A stretch of 17,710 nt of DNA from Syntrophomonas sp. UBA1376 (lineage in GTDB: Bacteria > Bacillota > Syntrophomonadia > Syntrophomonadales > Syntrophomonadaceae): the NCBI GenBank assembly GCA_002305535.1, contig DBRE01000091.1, forward strand, positions 1,599 through 19,308. Reading direction: 5' to 3'. A program made the translations under genes and the position numbers. The notes beneath the pieces were generated by a model. It saw nothing but the letters and a program-made list of their open reading frames with translations. It made no database searches and had not been told where the DNA came from. Positions 6,648 to 14,178 of this stretch are shown here, piece after piece. Positions within the stretch are counted from its first letter, which is position 1. The number at the start of each line of letters is the position of its first letter.

Positions 6648-7507
6648 TATTGCTCACCTTCCTGCTCCTCCGAAACCGGGGGATAGTAATTGGTGATCAC
6701 CAGAACTTCTTCCAAACGATCAAAGTTGACCGCAGGCTTCACTTCAGCCGTGAGCAGCAAACCACTAGGTTCGGGATTAACTCTTTCTATGATCCCAATA
6801 TCAATGCCTTTGGGGTAATCAGATGACAGGCCAGAAGTTATGACCCGATCATTTTTTTCGATGGAAGAATAGTATGGAATGTTATTCATACGTAACTGGT
6901 TGCTTTCCCCTATACCTTCCACAATGCCGTTGGTCTCCCGGGAGCGCTGTAAAATTACCCCAATAGCCATTTCCCGGTCGGTTATCAGGCTGACCTGCGC
7001 CGAATTGAGACTTACACTGTTTATGCGCCCCACCAGGCCGTAAGGAGTAATAACTGGCATCCCTCGCTTAATGCCGTCACTTTCCCCCACGTTAATAACG
7101 AGGTTCTTGTTCCAGTTGTTAGCGCTGCGGGCGATAATTGCAGCCGGTTTTAAATCATACAGATCCAAACTGTCCTGTTGAAATCCTAATAGGTTCTGTA
7201 ATCGTTTGCTTTCGGCTTCATATTCGCGCAGGATCTGATTGTCGACCGCCATTTGTGCATTGCGCTTTTCAAGTTCCTCGATACGATCGTGAAGAGTCCG
7301 TTTATCGCTGAACAGATCTCTAAGGTTTCCCCAATGACCTCCCAGTCCGTCTATCCCATTTTGCAGGGGAGTATAAATATAATGAACTGCCTTTTCCAAT
7401 ACGGTTATATTTTCGCGCGGTAAGGTCGTCTGACTCATGGTGACCAAGGAGACTATCACCACCAGCAAGATTAACCAAAAAAGTTTATTTCCCAGCAGCC
7501 TGAACAA
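6647..7507 (-). CDS. mreC: MreC, cell-shape protein of the elongasome
   Basis: A 286-residue bitopic protein: one transmembrane helix near the N-terminus (about 9-28), a periplasm/outside-facing coiled coil (about 70-112, rich in Glu, Arg and Leu, including RIEELEKRNAQM), then the beta-rich domains, with GESDGIKRGMPVITPYGLVG marking the first one. MreC is proposed to activate PBP2 and couple it to MreB filaments. The start codon is TTG (7505-7507), with only a moderate GGTGAG upstream, 7 nt behind the mreB stop. It is followed without gap by mreD. Length and architecture are normal. The family call is safe; the exact start is slightly less so. Confidence 0.95.
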   Translation of the reverse strand: MFRLLGNKLFWLILLVVIVSLVTMSQTTLPRENITVLEKAVHYIYTPLQNGIDGLGGHWGNLRDLFSDKRTLHDRIEELEKRNAQMAVDNQILREYEAESKRLQNLLGFQQDSLDLYDLKPAAIIARSANNWNKNLVINVGESDGIKRGMPVITPYGLVGRINSVSLNSAQVSLITDREMAIGVILQRSRETNGIVEGIGESNQLRMNNIPYYSSIEKNDRVITSGLSSDYPKGIDIGIIERVNPEPSGLLLTAEVKPAVNFDRLEEVLVITNYYPPVSEEQEGEQ

Positions 7508-7514
7508 TTCTCAC

Positions 7515-8546
7515 TCACCCGAGTTTCTTAAATTGATTTTTGGAACCAATTAAGACTCGCTTTAAGACATCGATGTTTTCTAATACTTTTCCTGTGCCAA
7601 AAGCTACCGCCAGCAGTGGTTCCTCACAGATATAGACCGGCATATTGGTTTCCCGACTGATAAGTTTGTCTAACCCTCTCAAGAGCGACCCTCCACCAGC
7701 TAGTACGATACCACGATCCATAATATCGGAAGCTAATTCAGGTGGAGTCTTTTCCAAACATACCTTTATGCCATCAATGATTTCCTCCACGGTTTCTTGC
7801 AAGGCTACCTGTATTTCCCGGGAAGAAACTTCAATGGTTTTTGGTAGCCCGGTGACCAGATCCCGTCCTCTTACCTCATAGGTTTCCTCCGAACCTTCCC
7901 ATAGGGCAGAACCGATCGATATCTTGATATCCTCGGCAGTACGCTCCCCGATCAAGAGGTTATAATTCTTTTTCAAATGCTGTAAGATGGCGTCATCCAT
8001 GTTATCCCCGGCTACTCTTACTGACCTTGAGGTCACAACGCCTCCCAGAGAAATTACCGCGACTTCAGTAGTTCCACCACCAATGTCCACAATTAGATTA
8101 CCAGTTGGTTCATGAACAGGGAGCCCGGCCCCGATGGCTGCTGCCATTGGTTCCTCGATCAGATAGGCTTCTTTGGCACCGGCCTGCAAGGCTGCTTCCC
8201 GAACCGCTCTCTCTTCCACAGTAGTACATCCCGATGGTATGCTGATGATCACCCGTGGGCGAACCATAAGTGAACGCTGGGTTAAAGCCCGATTCATAAA
8301 GTACTTCAACATCGCCTCGGTAACATCGAAGTCAGCAATCACACCATCTTTCACAGGTCGTATGGCCACGATATTGCCAGGAGTGCGACCGATCATTTTT
8401 TTGGCCTCATCTCCCACCGCCAATACTTTGCCAGTATCGCTTTGAATAGCTACTACGGAAGGCTCTTCGACAACAATACCCTTTCCCCTGAGATGCACTA
8501 ATGTATTAGCTGTCCCCAGATCAATTCCCATATCTCTACTAAACAA
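7515..8546 (-). CDS. mreB: MreB, bacterial actin
   Basis: A 343-residue actin-fold ATPase. Phosphate-binding loop 1 is GIDLGTANT (7-15), EEPMAA is at 131-136, loop 2 is DIGGGTTEV (154-162), and the adenosine motif is LAGGGSLL (282-289). Full length, no gaps. MreB forms short membrane-bound filaments that steer the PBP2-RodA synthase round the cell. The start is TTG at 8544-8546, with AAGGAGG (8556-8562) 9 nt upstream. Directly downstream of radC, a linkage common in bacteria. Mbl or MreBH paralogues are possible by sequence alone, but the mreCD-mrdA neighbours identify the housekeeping copy. Confidence 0.98.
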   Translation of the reverse strand: MFSRDMGIDLGTANTLVHLRGKGIVVEEPSVVAIQSDTGKVLAVGDEAKKMIGRTPGNIVAIRPVKDGVIADFDVTEAMLKYFMNRALTQRSLMVRPRVIISIPSGCTTVEERAVREAALQAGAKEAYLIEEPMAAAIGAGLPVHEPTGNLIVDIGGGTTEVAVISLGGVVTSRSVRVAGDNMDDAILQHLKKNYNLLIGERTAEDIKISIGSALWEGSEETYEVRGRDLVTGLPKTIEVSSREIQVALQETVEEIIDGIKVCLEKTPPELASDIMDRGIVLAGGGSLLRGLDKLISRETNMPVYICEEPLLAVAFGTGKVLENIDVLKRVLIGSKNQFKKLG

Positions 8547-8575
8547 GTTGATTTTCCTCCTTCAAAAAGCAAGAG

Positions 8576-9265
8576 TCACATAAGACCCAAACTTTTTAAG
8601 CTGCAATATTTGTGTTCTCCGATTATAATGTGATCCAAAACCTCTATACCTATAAGGTTACCAGCTTCCATCAGCCGACGGGTAATCTCTATATCTTCAG
8701 TGCTGGGATTGGGGTCACCACTGGGATGATTATGAACCAGTATTATTGAAGCGGCGCTTCTTTTAATAGCGGTCTTAAATACTTCCCGGGGATGAACGAT
8801 GGCACTATGCAGACTACCTTTGCTCACGTCTTCGTCAATGATAATGCCTCCCTTGCGATCCAGATACAGCACCCGGAAGTGCTCCCGATCCAAAAAACGC
8901 ATATCCTCCATAAGGAGATGTTTAACATCATCAGGCGATTTTATGATTAGTTTTTGTTTAACATGCATAGATATGCGTCGTCCTATTTCCACGGCAGCTT
9001 TTATTGTTGCGGCTTTGGCCGGCCCAATGCCGGGATGACAGGTGAGTTCTTCTATGCTGACATCTCTTAGAAAGCGAAGATTACCTTCGTGAGCCGCTAA
9101 CATCTGCTGCGCTACTTCCAGGGCACTCATCCCGCTGGTGCCTTCTTTGATCAATATGGCTAAAAGTTCCGCATCATTCAGGGATGTTTCCCCGGAGCAC
9201 AACAGCTTTTCTCTAGGTCGCATGTTCTCAGGCAGCATCTTAATGGCTACATGATATTCCCCCAT
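8576..9265 (-). CDS. radC: RadC/YsxA-family JAB-domain protein
   Basis: A 229-residue RadC-family protein. A helix-hairpin-helix-like segment (about 75-97, with PGIGPAKAATIKAA) precedes the C-terminal JAMM/MPN metalloprotease-like domain. Its motif reads HNHPSGDPNPSTED, giving His178, His180 and Asp191 as probable metal ligands. Despite the name, a role in DNA repair is not well supported for the family, and the biochemical function remains unclear. The start ATG at 9263-9265 has a G-rich stretch upstream but no textbook SD. It sits 29 nt before mreB, a frequent association in Firmicutes and Proteobacteria. A 116-nt spacer separates it from maf. In that spacer I found no convincing promoter pair or terminator, so read-through from maf is plausible. 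Confidence 0.95.
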   Translation of the reverse strand: MGEYHVAIKMLPENMRPREKLLCSGETSLNDAELLAILIKEGTSGMSALEVAQQMLAAHEGNLRFLRDVSIEELTCHPGIGPAKAATIKAAVEIGRRISMHVKQKLIIKSPDDVKHLLMEDMRFLDREHFRVLYLDRKGGIIIDEDVSKGSLHSAIVHPREVFKTAIKRSAASIILVHNHPSGDPNPSTEDIEITRRLMEAGNLIGIEVLDHIIIGEHKYCSLKSLGLM

Positions 9266-9381
9266 GGTTGTCCCCCCAAAAAATGACCAACCGACTGATG
9301 CCGATTTGTCCGCCCTTTATAATACGACTGAACAAGACTTAAACTTACCTGTTCCCTGAAGAAACAGTTGATCAATTGATG

Positions 9382-10026
9382 TCATTGTGCACCAAGGATG
9401 TCCAGTCCAAAGGTTTTCAGTACCTGGGCTAACTTGAATACCGGCAGACCCACAACATTAAAGTAATCCCCATGTATTTCTTTTACAAAAACTGCTCCCA
9501 GACCTTGAATGGCATAAGAGCCAGCCTTGCCCATAGGCTCGCCGGTGGCCACATAGCTTCTGGCTTCCGCCTCGTCAATGGGCCGAAATACCACCGCGGT
9601 CTGTTCGTAGCCCGCCTCATAGCGGCGAGTAGCCACATCAATAACTGCAAAGCCCGAATATACATGGTGCTCCCTACCCTGTAAGGTCAACAACATAGCC
9701 AGAGCATCACTGCTATCGGAAGGCTTGCCCAATACTTTCCCATCCACAGCCACGATGGTGTCAGCCGCAATGATCAATCCTTGTGCATAATAAGATGCTA
9801 CTGTCTGAGCTTTTCTCAAAGCCAGGACCTGGGCAGCTTGGCCCGGCAACAGGTTTTCATCCACCGACTCATCCACATCGGCACTATCAATAGTAAAACT
9901 TAATCCTAAGCGGCTCAGTATTTCATGGCGTCGGGGCGAGCTTGATGCCAGTATGATAGGCTGCAGTCGATCGTTGACAGATACCCGAGGTGTTCCAGTT
10001 TCAGTACGAAATTCTGACGTAGCCAT
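9382..10026 (-). CDS. maf: Maf-family nucleotide pyrophosphatase
   Basis: A 214-residue Maf/YhdE-type protein, expected to hydrolyse non-canonical or pyrimidine nucleoside triphosphates to monophosphates (dTTP/UTP pyrophosphatase class). Diagnostic motifs: ASSSPRRHEIL (about 27-37), DVDES, IAADTIVAVDGKVLGKP (catalytic Asp and the Lys-Pro), and YAIQGLGA near the C-terminus. The N-terminus is about 22 residues longer than usual before the ILASSSPRR strand, but there is no later ATG, GTG or TTG before the motif, so ATG 10024-10026 is the only reasonable start. Its AAGGTGG lies only 3 nt upstream. It begins 8 nt after the DUF4321 gene and probably shares its transcript. Maf often neighbours radC and mreB, as here. 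Confidence 0.96.
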   Translation of the reverse strand: MATSEFRTETGTPRVSVNDRLQPIILASSSPRRHEILSRLGLSFTIDSADVDESVDENLLPGQAAQVLALRKAQTVASYYAQGLIIAADTIVAVDGKVLGKPSDSSDALAMLLTLQGREHHVYSGFAVIDVATRRYEAGYEQTAVVFRPIDEAEARSYVATGEPMGKAGSYAIQGLGAVFVKEIHGDYFNVVGLPVFKLAQVLKTFGLDILGAQ

Positions 10027-10034
10027 TAACCACC

Positions 10035-10295
10035 TTACATTTTGCGATATACCAGATAAGCCAGCACAAATCCCAGCAGGGTAAAGGCACTTATATGGAG
10101 CATAAAACCAAATGAAATGGTAAATACCCCTAAGTCCGCGGTAAAGTTAGGAATTCCCAAACTCTGTGTGCTACCAAGTGCCGCTAGGGATGGCCACACC
10201 TTGGTCAAGGCTTGTCCAATCCAACCGCCAATTATTCCACCCAGAACCAGCAGTACCAGTAGCACTGGCCATCCGGGAGAACGTGATCCTGCCAT
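10035..10295 (-). CDS. DUF4321 small membrane protein
   Basis: An 86-residue protein with two hydrophobic helices: one near the N-terminus (WPVLLVLLVLGGIIGGWIG) and one at the C-terminus, ending in AYLVYRKM. Between them, PNFTADLGVFTISFGFML resembles the conserved core of DUF4321, a family of clostridial membrane proteins of unknown function. The longest frame begins at 10346, but that start has no SD. The ATG at 10293-10295 has AAGGAG 7 nt upstream and gives the usual family length, so it is preferred. It follows the rex terminator and begins the maf transcription unit. No enzymatic residues are visible; a helper role in membrane or envelope assembly would be speculation. Confidence 0.78.
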   Translation of the reverse strand: MAGSRSPGWPVLLVLLVLGGIIGGWIGQALTKVWPSLAALGSTQSLGIPNFTADLGVFTISFGFMLHISAFTLLGFVLAYLVYRKM

Positions 10296-10326
10296 TACTG
10301 TGCTCCTTTTGGTGTAGCTTTTTTCA

Positions 10327-10355
10327 AGTTTAGCATTCCCCTGCACTTAAAACAA
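10327..10355 (-). promoter_or_regulatory. Candidate promoter of DUF4321-maf-radC-mre operon
   Basis: TTGTTT (10350-10355) and TAAACT (10327-10332) are spaced by 17 nt on the minus strand, and the -10 box is preceded by TGC, an extended -10 feature. It lies between the rex terminator and the DUF4321 start. Hexamer quality is moderate, so this is a plausible rather than a certain call. Confidence 0.5.
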
Positions 10356-10361
10356 GGAAGC

Positions 10362-10398
10362 AAAAAAAAGAAGAAAGCTCTCGGTGAAAAGAGCTTTC
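10362..10398 (-). terminator. Intrinsic terminator of rex
   Basis: On the minus strand GAAAGCTCT and AGAGCTTTC form a perfect 9-bp stem with an 8-nt loop. A T-rich tract follows, with eight Ts at 10362-10369. It lies 26 nt after the rex stop and insulates rex from the DUF4321-maf unit. Confidence 0.92.
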
Positions 10399-10424
10399 CA
10401 TAGCAGTATTATCCTGATCATGGA

Positions 10425-11060
10425 TCAATTTTTCTTATTCATGTTCAGATTAAAGCTCAGTACCTCCAGATTCACTGACAGATCCACATTACGTAAAATA
10501 ACCGTATTGGGAACCTTCAGAACCCGAGGAGAGAAATTAAGTATCGCCTTGATCCCCGCTTCTACCAGAAGGTCGGTGACATTCTGTGCCGCTGAGGCCG
10601 GTACGGTCAAAACTCCTACCTTGATGTCTTTCTCCTTGACACGCTGGGTCATCACTTCGATAGGTTCTACTGTCACCATTCCCAACTTGTTGCCAACTAT
10701 CTTCTTGTCATTATCCACAATAGTGCTAACGTGGAATCCTCTTTCAGCAAACCCTTGATATAAGGCTAGAGCAGATCCTAATTTGCCGGCACCCACCAGT
10801 ATAATGTTCCAGTCGTGATCAAGACCTAGAATACTTTTGAGATGCCCATATAATTCGTCTACTCGATACCCAACTCCACGGGTGCCAAACTCGCCAAAAT
10901 AGGCTAAATCTTTACGAACTTGAGCAGAACTTACTCCCACGCCCTGAGCTATAGCCTCCGATGAAGCTGTATTAACACCTTCATCAAGCAACTGATGTAA
11001 AAAGCGGGAATAAACAGATAGCCGCATTACCGTGGCTTCGGGTATCTTATAAACCTTCAA
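10425..11060 (-). CDS. rex: Rex, redox-sensing transcriptional repressor
   Basis: A 211-residue Rex protein: an N-terminal winged-helix DNA-binding domain (about 1-80, with the recognition region SSAQVRKDLAYFGEFGTRG) and a Rossmann NAD(H) domain beginning at IILVGAGKLGSALA (glycine motif at about 90-95). Rex binds operators when NAD+ is high and leaves DNA when NADH rises, controlling fermentation and hydrogen or electron-disposal genes. The longest frame starts at GTG 11067-11069, but there the SD would touch the codon. The TTG at 11058-11060 has AAGGAG 8 nt upstream and gives MKVYKIPEATVMRLSVY, matching the usual Rex N-terminus. A Rex operator overlaps its promoter, indicating autoregulation. 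Monocistronic, closed by a strong terminator. Confidence 0.97.
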   Translation of the reverse strand: MKVYKIPEATVMRLSVYSRFLHQLLDEGVNTASSEAIAQGVGVSSAQVRKDLAYFGEFGTRGVGYRVDELYGHLKSILGLDHDWNIILVGAGKLGSALALYQGFAERGFHVSTIVDNDKKIVGNKLGMVTVEPIEVMTQRVKEKDIKVGVLTVPASAAQNVTDLLVEAGIKAILNFSPRVLKVPNTVILRNVDLSVNLEVLSFNLNMNKKN

Positions 11061-11097
11061 GCTCCCCACTCCTTAGTTTTAGTTATCTCCTTCTTAC

Positions 11098-11127
11098 ATT
11101 GTACCACTCTTGTGAAATAGTTCGCAA
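11098..11127 (-). promoter_or_regulatory. rex promoter
   Basis: On the minus strand TTGCGA (11122-11127, 4 of 6 to TTGACA) and TACAAT (11098-11103, 5 of 6 to TATAAT) are spaced by 18 nt. Transcription would start near 11091, leaving a leader of about 30 nt with the AAGGAG SD. The -35 box and spacer coincide with the Rex operator. Confidence 0.72.
11110..11127. promoter_or_regulatory. Rex operator (Rex box)
   Basis: The 18-bp dyad TTGTGAAATAGTTCGCAA matches the known Rex consensus TTGTGAA-N4-TTCACAA with a single deviation in the right half. It covers the -35 hexamer and part of the spacer of the rex promoter, so bound Rex would block RNA polymerase. Position and sequence are seen directly; binding is inferred from the family. 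Confidence 0.85.
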
Positions 11128-11195
11128 TTAAGTCTAAAAATAACATCGCTAATAGAGAAATTCTTCTACCCAACTATTGGAAGAGCTTGTCTTAA

Positions 11196-12185
11196 TTATA
11201 TAAGTATACTGATCAATTTGTAAAATATTAAAGCCACAAAAGCTGCCGAAGGGATAGTGACAAACCAGGCCAAAACTATCTGGCGGGCGATATTCCAACG
11301 AACTCCACGCAATCGTTTGGCAGCGCCCACTCCCATTATGGCAGAGGAGACTACGTGGGTGGTGCTAACTGGCACCCCTAGTAAACTAGAGCTATAAATT
11401 ACCGTGGAAGCCGTGAAATCGGCAGCAAAACCGTTGATGGGCTCAATGCGGAAAATTTTGCCCCCCATGGTTCTTATTATTTTCCATCCACCCACCGCTG
11501 TCCCAGCAGCCATAGCTGAAGCACAGGCTATTTTCACCCAGAGTAGTACCTCAAAGGTACTCAAAAAGCCTCCTCCGACCAAGACCATGGTGATGATGCC
11601 CATGGTTTTTTGGGCATCATTAGATCCGTGGGCAAAAGAAGCCATACATGCTGAAACCACTTGCAGTTTCCGGAATTTACTATTGATTACTGCCGGTGAG
11701 CTTCCCCTGAAGACCCAGAAAAGAATAGTCATCACCAGGCTGCCAGCCACCAGGCCGATCACTGGCGTAATGATCAAACCGGCAAAGATCACGGTAAAAC
11801 CAGCCCAATTCACATCCCCAAAACCAAATCCGGCTATGACTGCGCCAACTAATCCCCCGATCAAAGCATGGGAGGAACTACTGGGAATGCCAAAATACCA
11901 GGTAAACAGATTCCAGAATATCGCTCCGATAAGGGCAGCTATTATGACCACAGGGGTGACCATCTCTGGAGAAACGATGTTCTTGCCAATAGTTGCGGCC
12001 ACGGCTGTTCCGCTCAAGGCTCCTAAAAAATTCAGGGTAGCAGCTACGATAATGGCGTTGCGGGGGGATAAGGCTTTGGTAGAAACGGAGGTAGCGATAG
12101 CATTGGCAGTATCATGAAAACCATTGATATAATCGAAGGTCAGCGCAAAAATAACTACTATAACAACAAGACTAATACTAAACAT
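11196..12185 (-). CDS. pit: PiT-family inorganic phosphate transporter
   Basis: A 329-residue polytopic membrane protein of the inorganic phosphate transporter (PiT, PHO4) family, driven by H+ or Na+. The two inverted-repeat signatures are present: GFHDTANAIATSVSTKAL near residues 22-39 in the N-terminal half, and AHGSNDAQKTMGII in the C-terminal half. Roughly eight to ten hydrophobic helices can be traced, and GIPSSSSHALIGG and GVPVSTTHVVSS mark the second signature of each half. At about 330 residues it is the short bacterial form. The ATG at 12183-12185 overlaps the end of the DUF47 gene by 8 nt and has only a weak, distant SD, so it is probably translated by coupling. Sulfate permeases of the same superfamily cannot be excluded, but the DUF47 partner favours phosphate. 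Confidence 0.93.
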   Translation of the reverse strand: MFSISLVVIVVIFALTFDYINGFHDTANAIATSVSTKALSPRNAIIVAATLNFLGALSGTAVAATIGKNIVSPEMVTPVVIIAALIGAIFWNLFTWYFGIPSSSSHALIGGLVGAVIAGFGFGDVNWAGFTVIFAGLIITPVIGLVAGSLVMTILFWVFRGSSPAVINSKFRKLQVVSACMASFAHGSNDAQKTMGIITMVLVGGGFLSTFEVLLWVKIACASAMAAGTAVGGWKIIRTMGGKIFRIEPINGFAADFTASTVIYSSSLLGVPVSTTHVVSSAIMGVGAAKRLRGVRWNIARQIVLAWFVTIPSAAFVALIFYKLISILI

Positions 12186-12810
12186 ACTTTACAGCTATCC
12201 CCTTCAAGAGGTTGCTTACATTTTCACAGTAATCCAAGGTTGTTTCCAGGTGTTCGTAGATCTCTTTCCATTTGATTATATAGACAACATTTTCGGTATT
12301 CTCAAAAAGAAGGGCGATACCTGCACGGTACAGGTAGTCCCCTTCATGTTCATAGGAACGAATCCTTTCACAGGATTCGATGATCTCTTGATGTTTATTA
12401 CGGATTTCCGGAAGCAGATCAACTGACATTTTGATTTCTTCCGCTGCCGCCTGCAGAACATGAACCATTTTGAGTGCGTTAACGTCCTTGGGGCGACCCG
12501 CTTTATAAACAATGACTTTCTCCATAGTACCTTGGATATGATCCAGAACATTGTTAAGCTCACGAGCTAATAGCAGAATATCTTCACGGTCGAAAGGGGT
12601 GACGAAAGAACTGTTTATCTGTGTCATAACAGTAGACAAAATATGGTCACCGCGTTCCTCCACCGCTTTTATCATATCCAGTTTCTCAGTTGGCTCTTGA
12701 GGGTTTTCAAAAAACCCCTGTAAAATTTCGGCAGCTTCTAAAATTGCATCAGACAGTTGGTTGAAATAGTGAAAAAATCTTTCATCACGCGGTTTCAAGC
12801 GCAAACCCAC
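12178..12810 (-). CDS. DUF47 PhoU-like phosphate transport accessory protein
   Basis: A 210-residue, all-helical, soluble protein of the DUF47 (PhoU-like, Pit accessory) family. Typical elements are ERGDHILSTVMTQINSSFVTPFDREDILLLA (here at about 52-82, bearing the Asp/Glu-rich repeats thought to bind metal in PhoU-like folds) and, in the second half, SYEHEGDYLYRAGIALLF. Such proteins are usually encoded directly upstream of pit genes and are thought to regulate the transporter. The start GTG (12808-12810) has a strong GAGGAGGT 6 nt upstream. It is first gene of a two-gene operon with the PiT transporter, behind a good promoter, 88 nt after folC. The exact biochemical role is not established. 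Confidence 0.93.
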   Translation of the reverse strand: MGLRLKPRDERFFHYFNQLSDAILEAAEILQGFFENPQEPTEKLDMIKAVEERGDHILSTVMTQINSSFVTPFDREDILLLARELNNVLDHIQGTMEKVIVYKAGRPKDVNALKMVHVLQAAAEEIKMSVDLLPEIRNKHQEIIESCERIRSYEHEGDYLYRAGIALLFENTENVVYIIKWKEIYEHLETTLDYCENVSNLLKGIAVKYV

Positions 12811-12846
12811 TTGAATACCTCCTCAATTAGAAGTTCTACTGCCTTA

Positions 12847-12874
12847 ATTATAGCAAATAACAACTTTGTTCCAG
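12847..12874 (-). promoter_or_regulatory. Extended -10 promoter of the DUF47-pit operon
   Basis: On the minus strand a perfect TATAAT (12847-12852) preceded by TGC gives an extended -10 element. CTGGAA (12869-12874), a weak -35, is 16 nt upstream. Transcription would begin near 12840, leaving a short leader with the SD. An imperfect dyad resembling a Rex site (12866-12883) overlaps the -35 region. Confidence 0.65.
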
Positions 12875-12898
12875 TGTTAACAATCTGTTAAAAAACTA

Positions 12899-14161
12899 TT
12901 AATCATCGGTAAAGTAACGTCTAGCCTGATCCAAAACATAAAAAGAGCCGGTAATTAACAGGTATTCACCATCCTGTAGAGTTTGCAACCCTTGCTCAAC
13001 TGCCTCCACAATGTTTTCGGTAGCTTGAACAGGTATCTCCGGAAATAGCTCCTGCCAGGTCTCATAAACCCGGAACCAATCAGAGCCTCTTTCTCCCCAG
13101 GGCCGAGTAACTATGCAAGAACGAGTATTTTTCCCGAGATGAGGCAAAGTGTTCCAGGCATCCTTATCATTTACCATTCCACAGACTAATACTCGTTTAC
13201 GATTCGGGAGCAGATCATTAAGAGACATGGACATAGAGCGAGCAGCTTGAGGGTTGTGAGCAGCGTCCACTAAGACCATCGGATGACTGCAGACCATCTC
13301 CAACCTGCCGGATATCCTTGCATTCAGGAGAGCCTCGACAATATGCTCATCAAAGACCTGCCACCCCTGCTCTTCCAAAATGGACACGGCAGTAAGGGCA
13401 CAGGCTAAGTTTTCACGTTGATAAGCCCCTGGCAAGGCAAACCAGACTTCATCCAGCGAATGACCAGGAGCTATAATATTCACGGTTTGACCGGTCAGGG
13501 TCTGTAAGTCACCGGCAGTGACCCGGCTCAATGAAGAGCTGTATAGCGGTGCTTCCAGATCAGCAGCCCAGGCTTGTACCACCTGCAGAGCAGGCTCTGG
13601 CAATTGTCCAATTATAACGGGAACCTGCCTTTTTATGATACCGGCTTTGTTGTCAGCTATTTCTTCCAAAGTACTTCCCAATACTGCAGTATGGTCATAG
13701 TCTATACTGGTTATTACTGACAGCAAGGGTTTAATAACATTGGTGGAGTCAAAGCGGCCTCCTAGACCAGTCTCCATTACAGCGATATCCACTTTCTGAT
13801 CAGCAAAATAGTGAAAAGCTACTGCAGTTAAGACTTCAAACTCCGTGGGATGCTCTTCTCCCCGCGCCAGCAGGCGTTCTACCGCGTTTTCAGTCAGATC
13901 CAAGTAGTTGTTGAAGTCCTTACCGTCTATTTCCTGGCCATTGATGGTTATGCGCTCAAAATAAGAATGCAGGTGAGGCGAAGTAAATCGGCCTACTCGA
14001 AAACCAGCACAACTCAAAATAGACGCTATCAACAGTGATGTTGACCCCTTGCCATTCGTCCCGGCTACATGGACACAGGGAATACTCTGCTGAGGATCTC
14101 CCATCATTCCCAGTAAAGCCGTAATTCTCTGTAAACCTGGTCGACTACCGTATTTCCCCAA
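12899..14161 (-). CDS. folC: FolC, folylpolyglutamate / dihydrofolate synthase (start uncertain)
   Basis: Mur-ligase-family enzyme that adds glutamate to (dihydro)folate using ATP. Motifs: the P-loop GTNGKGS (34-40 from the TTG used here), TSPHLHSYFERI, ETGLGGRFDSTN, DYDHTAVLG and the C-terminal DAAHNPQAA. The listed start is TTG 14159-14161 (420 aa), but it lacks an SD and falls inside a conserved segment. The same frame continues upstream through valS codons, encoding FTTSRDFETIADKLTR and then LGKYG, which resembles the true FolC N-terminus. It runs to a stop at 14258-14260 with no ATG, GTG or TTG on the way. So the real start may be a rare codon such as ATC or ATA near 14180-14185, or the region may carry a frameshift or sequence error. 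Function is confident; the 5' end is not. Confidence 0.93.
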   Translation of the reverse strand: MGKYGSRPGLQRITALLGMMGDPQQSIPCVHVAGTNGKGSTSLLIASILSCAGFRVGRFTSPHLHSYFERITINGQEIDGKDFNNYLDLTENAVERLLARGEEHPTEFEVLTAVAFHYFADQKVDIAVMETGLGGRFDSTNVIKPLLSVITSIDYDHTAVLGSTLEEIADNKAGIIKRQVPVIIGQLPEPALQVVQAWAADLEAPLYSSSLSRVTAGDLQTLTGQTVNIIAPGHSLDEVWFALPGAYQRENLACALTAVSILEEQGWQVFDEHIVEALLNARISGRLEMVCSHPMVLVDAAHNPQAARSMSMSLNDLLPNRKRVLVCGMVNDKDAWNTLPHLGKNTRSCIVTRPWGERGSDWFRVYETWQELFPEIPVQATENIVEAVEQGLQTLQDGEYLLITGSFYVLDQARRYFTDD

Positions 14162-14178
14162 CCGCGTGAGCTTATCAG

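Noticed and set aside
9266..9381. Promoter for radC-mreBCD in the maf-radC spacer
   Set aside because: TATTAT-like sequences occur near 9318-9330 but no -35 hexamer stands at 16-18 nt, so I do not call a promoter.
11404..12117. A 237-codon open frame on the plus strand
   Set aside because: It is exactly antisense to the PiT gene, has an odd composition rich in Pro, Ala, Thr and Met with no recognisable domain, and has no SD. The PiT reading is certain, so this is a mirror frame.
12878..12892. Terminator behind folC (TTAACA-GAT-TGTTAA hairpin)
   Set aside because: The stem is only 6 bp and almost purely A-T, and no T-run follows it in the direction of transcription.
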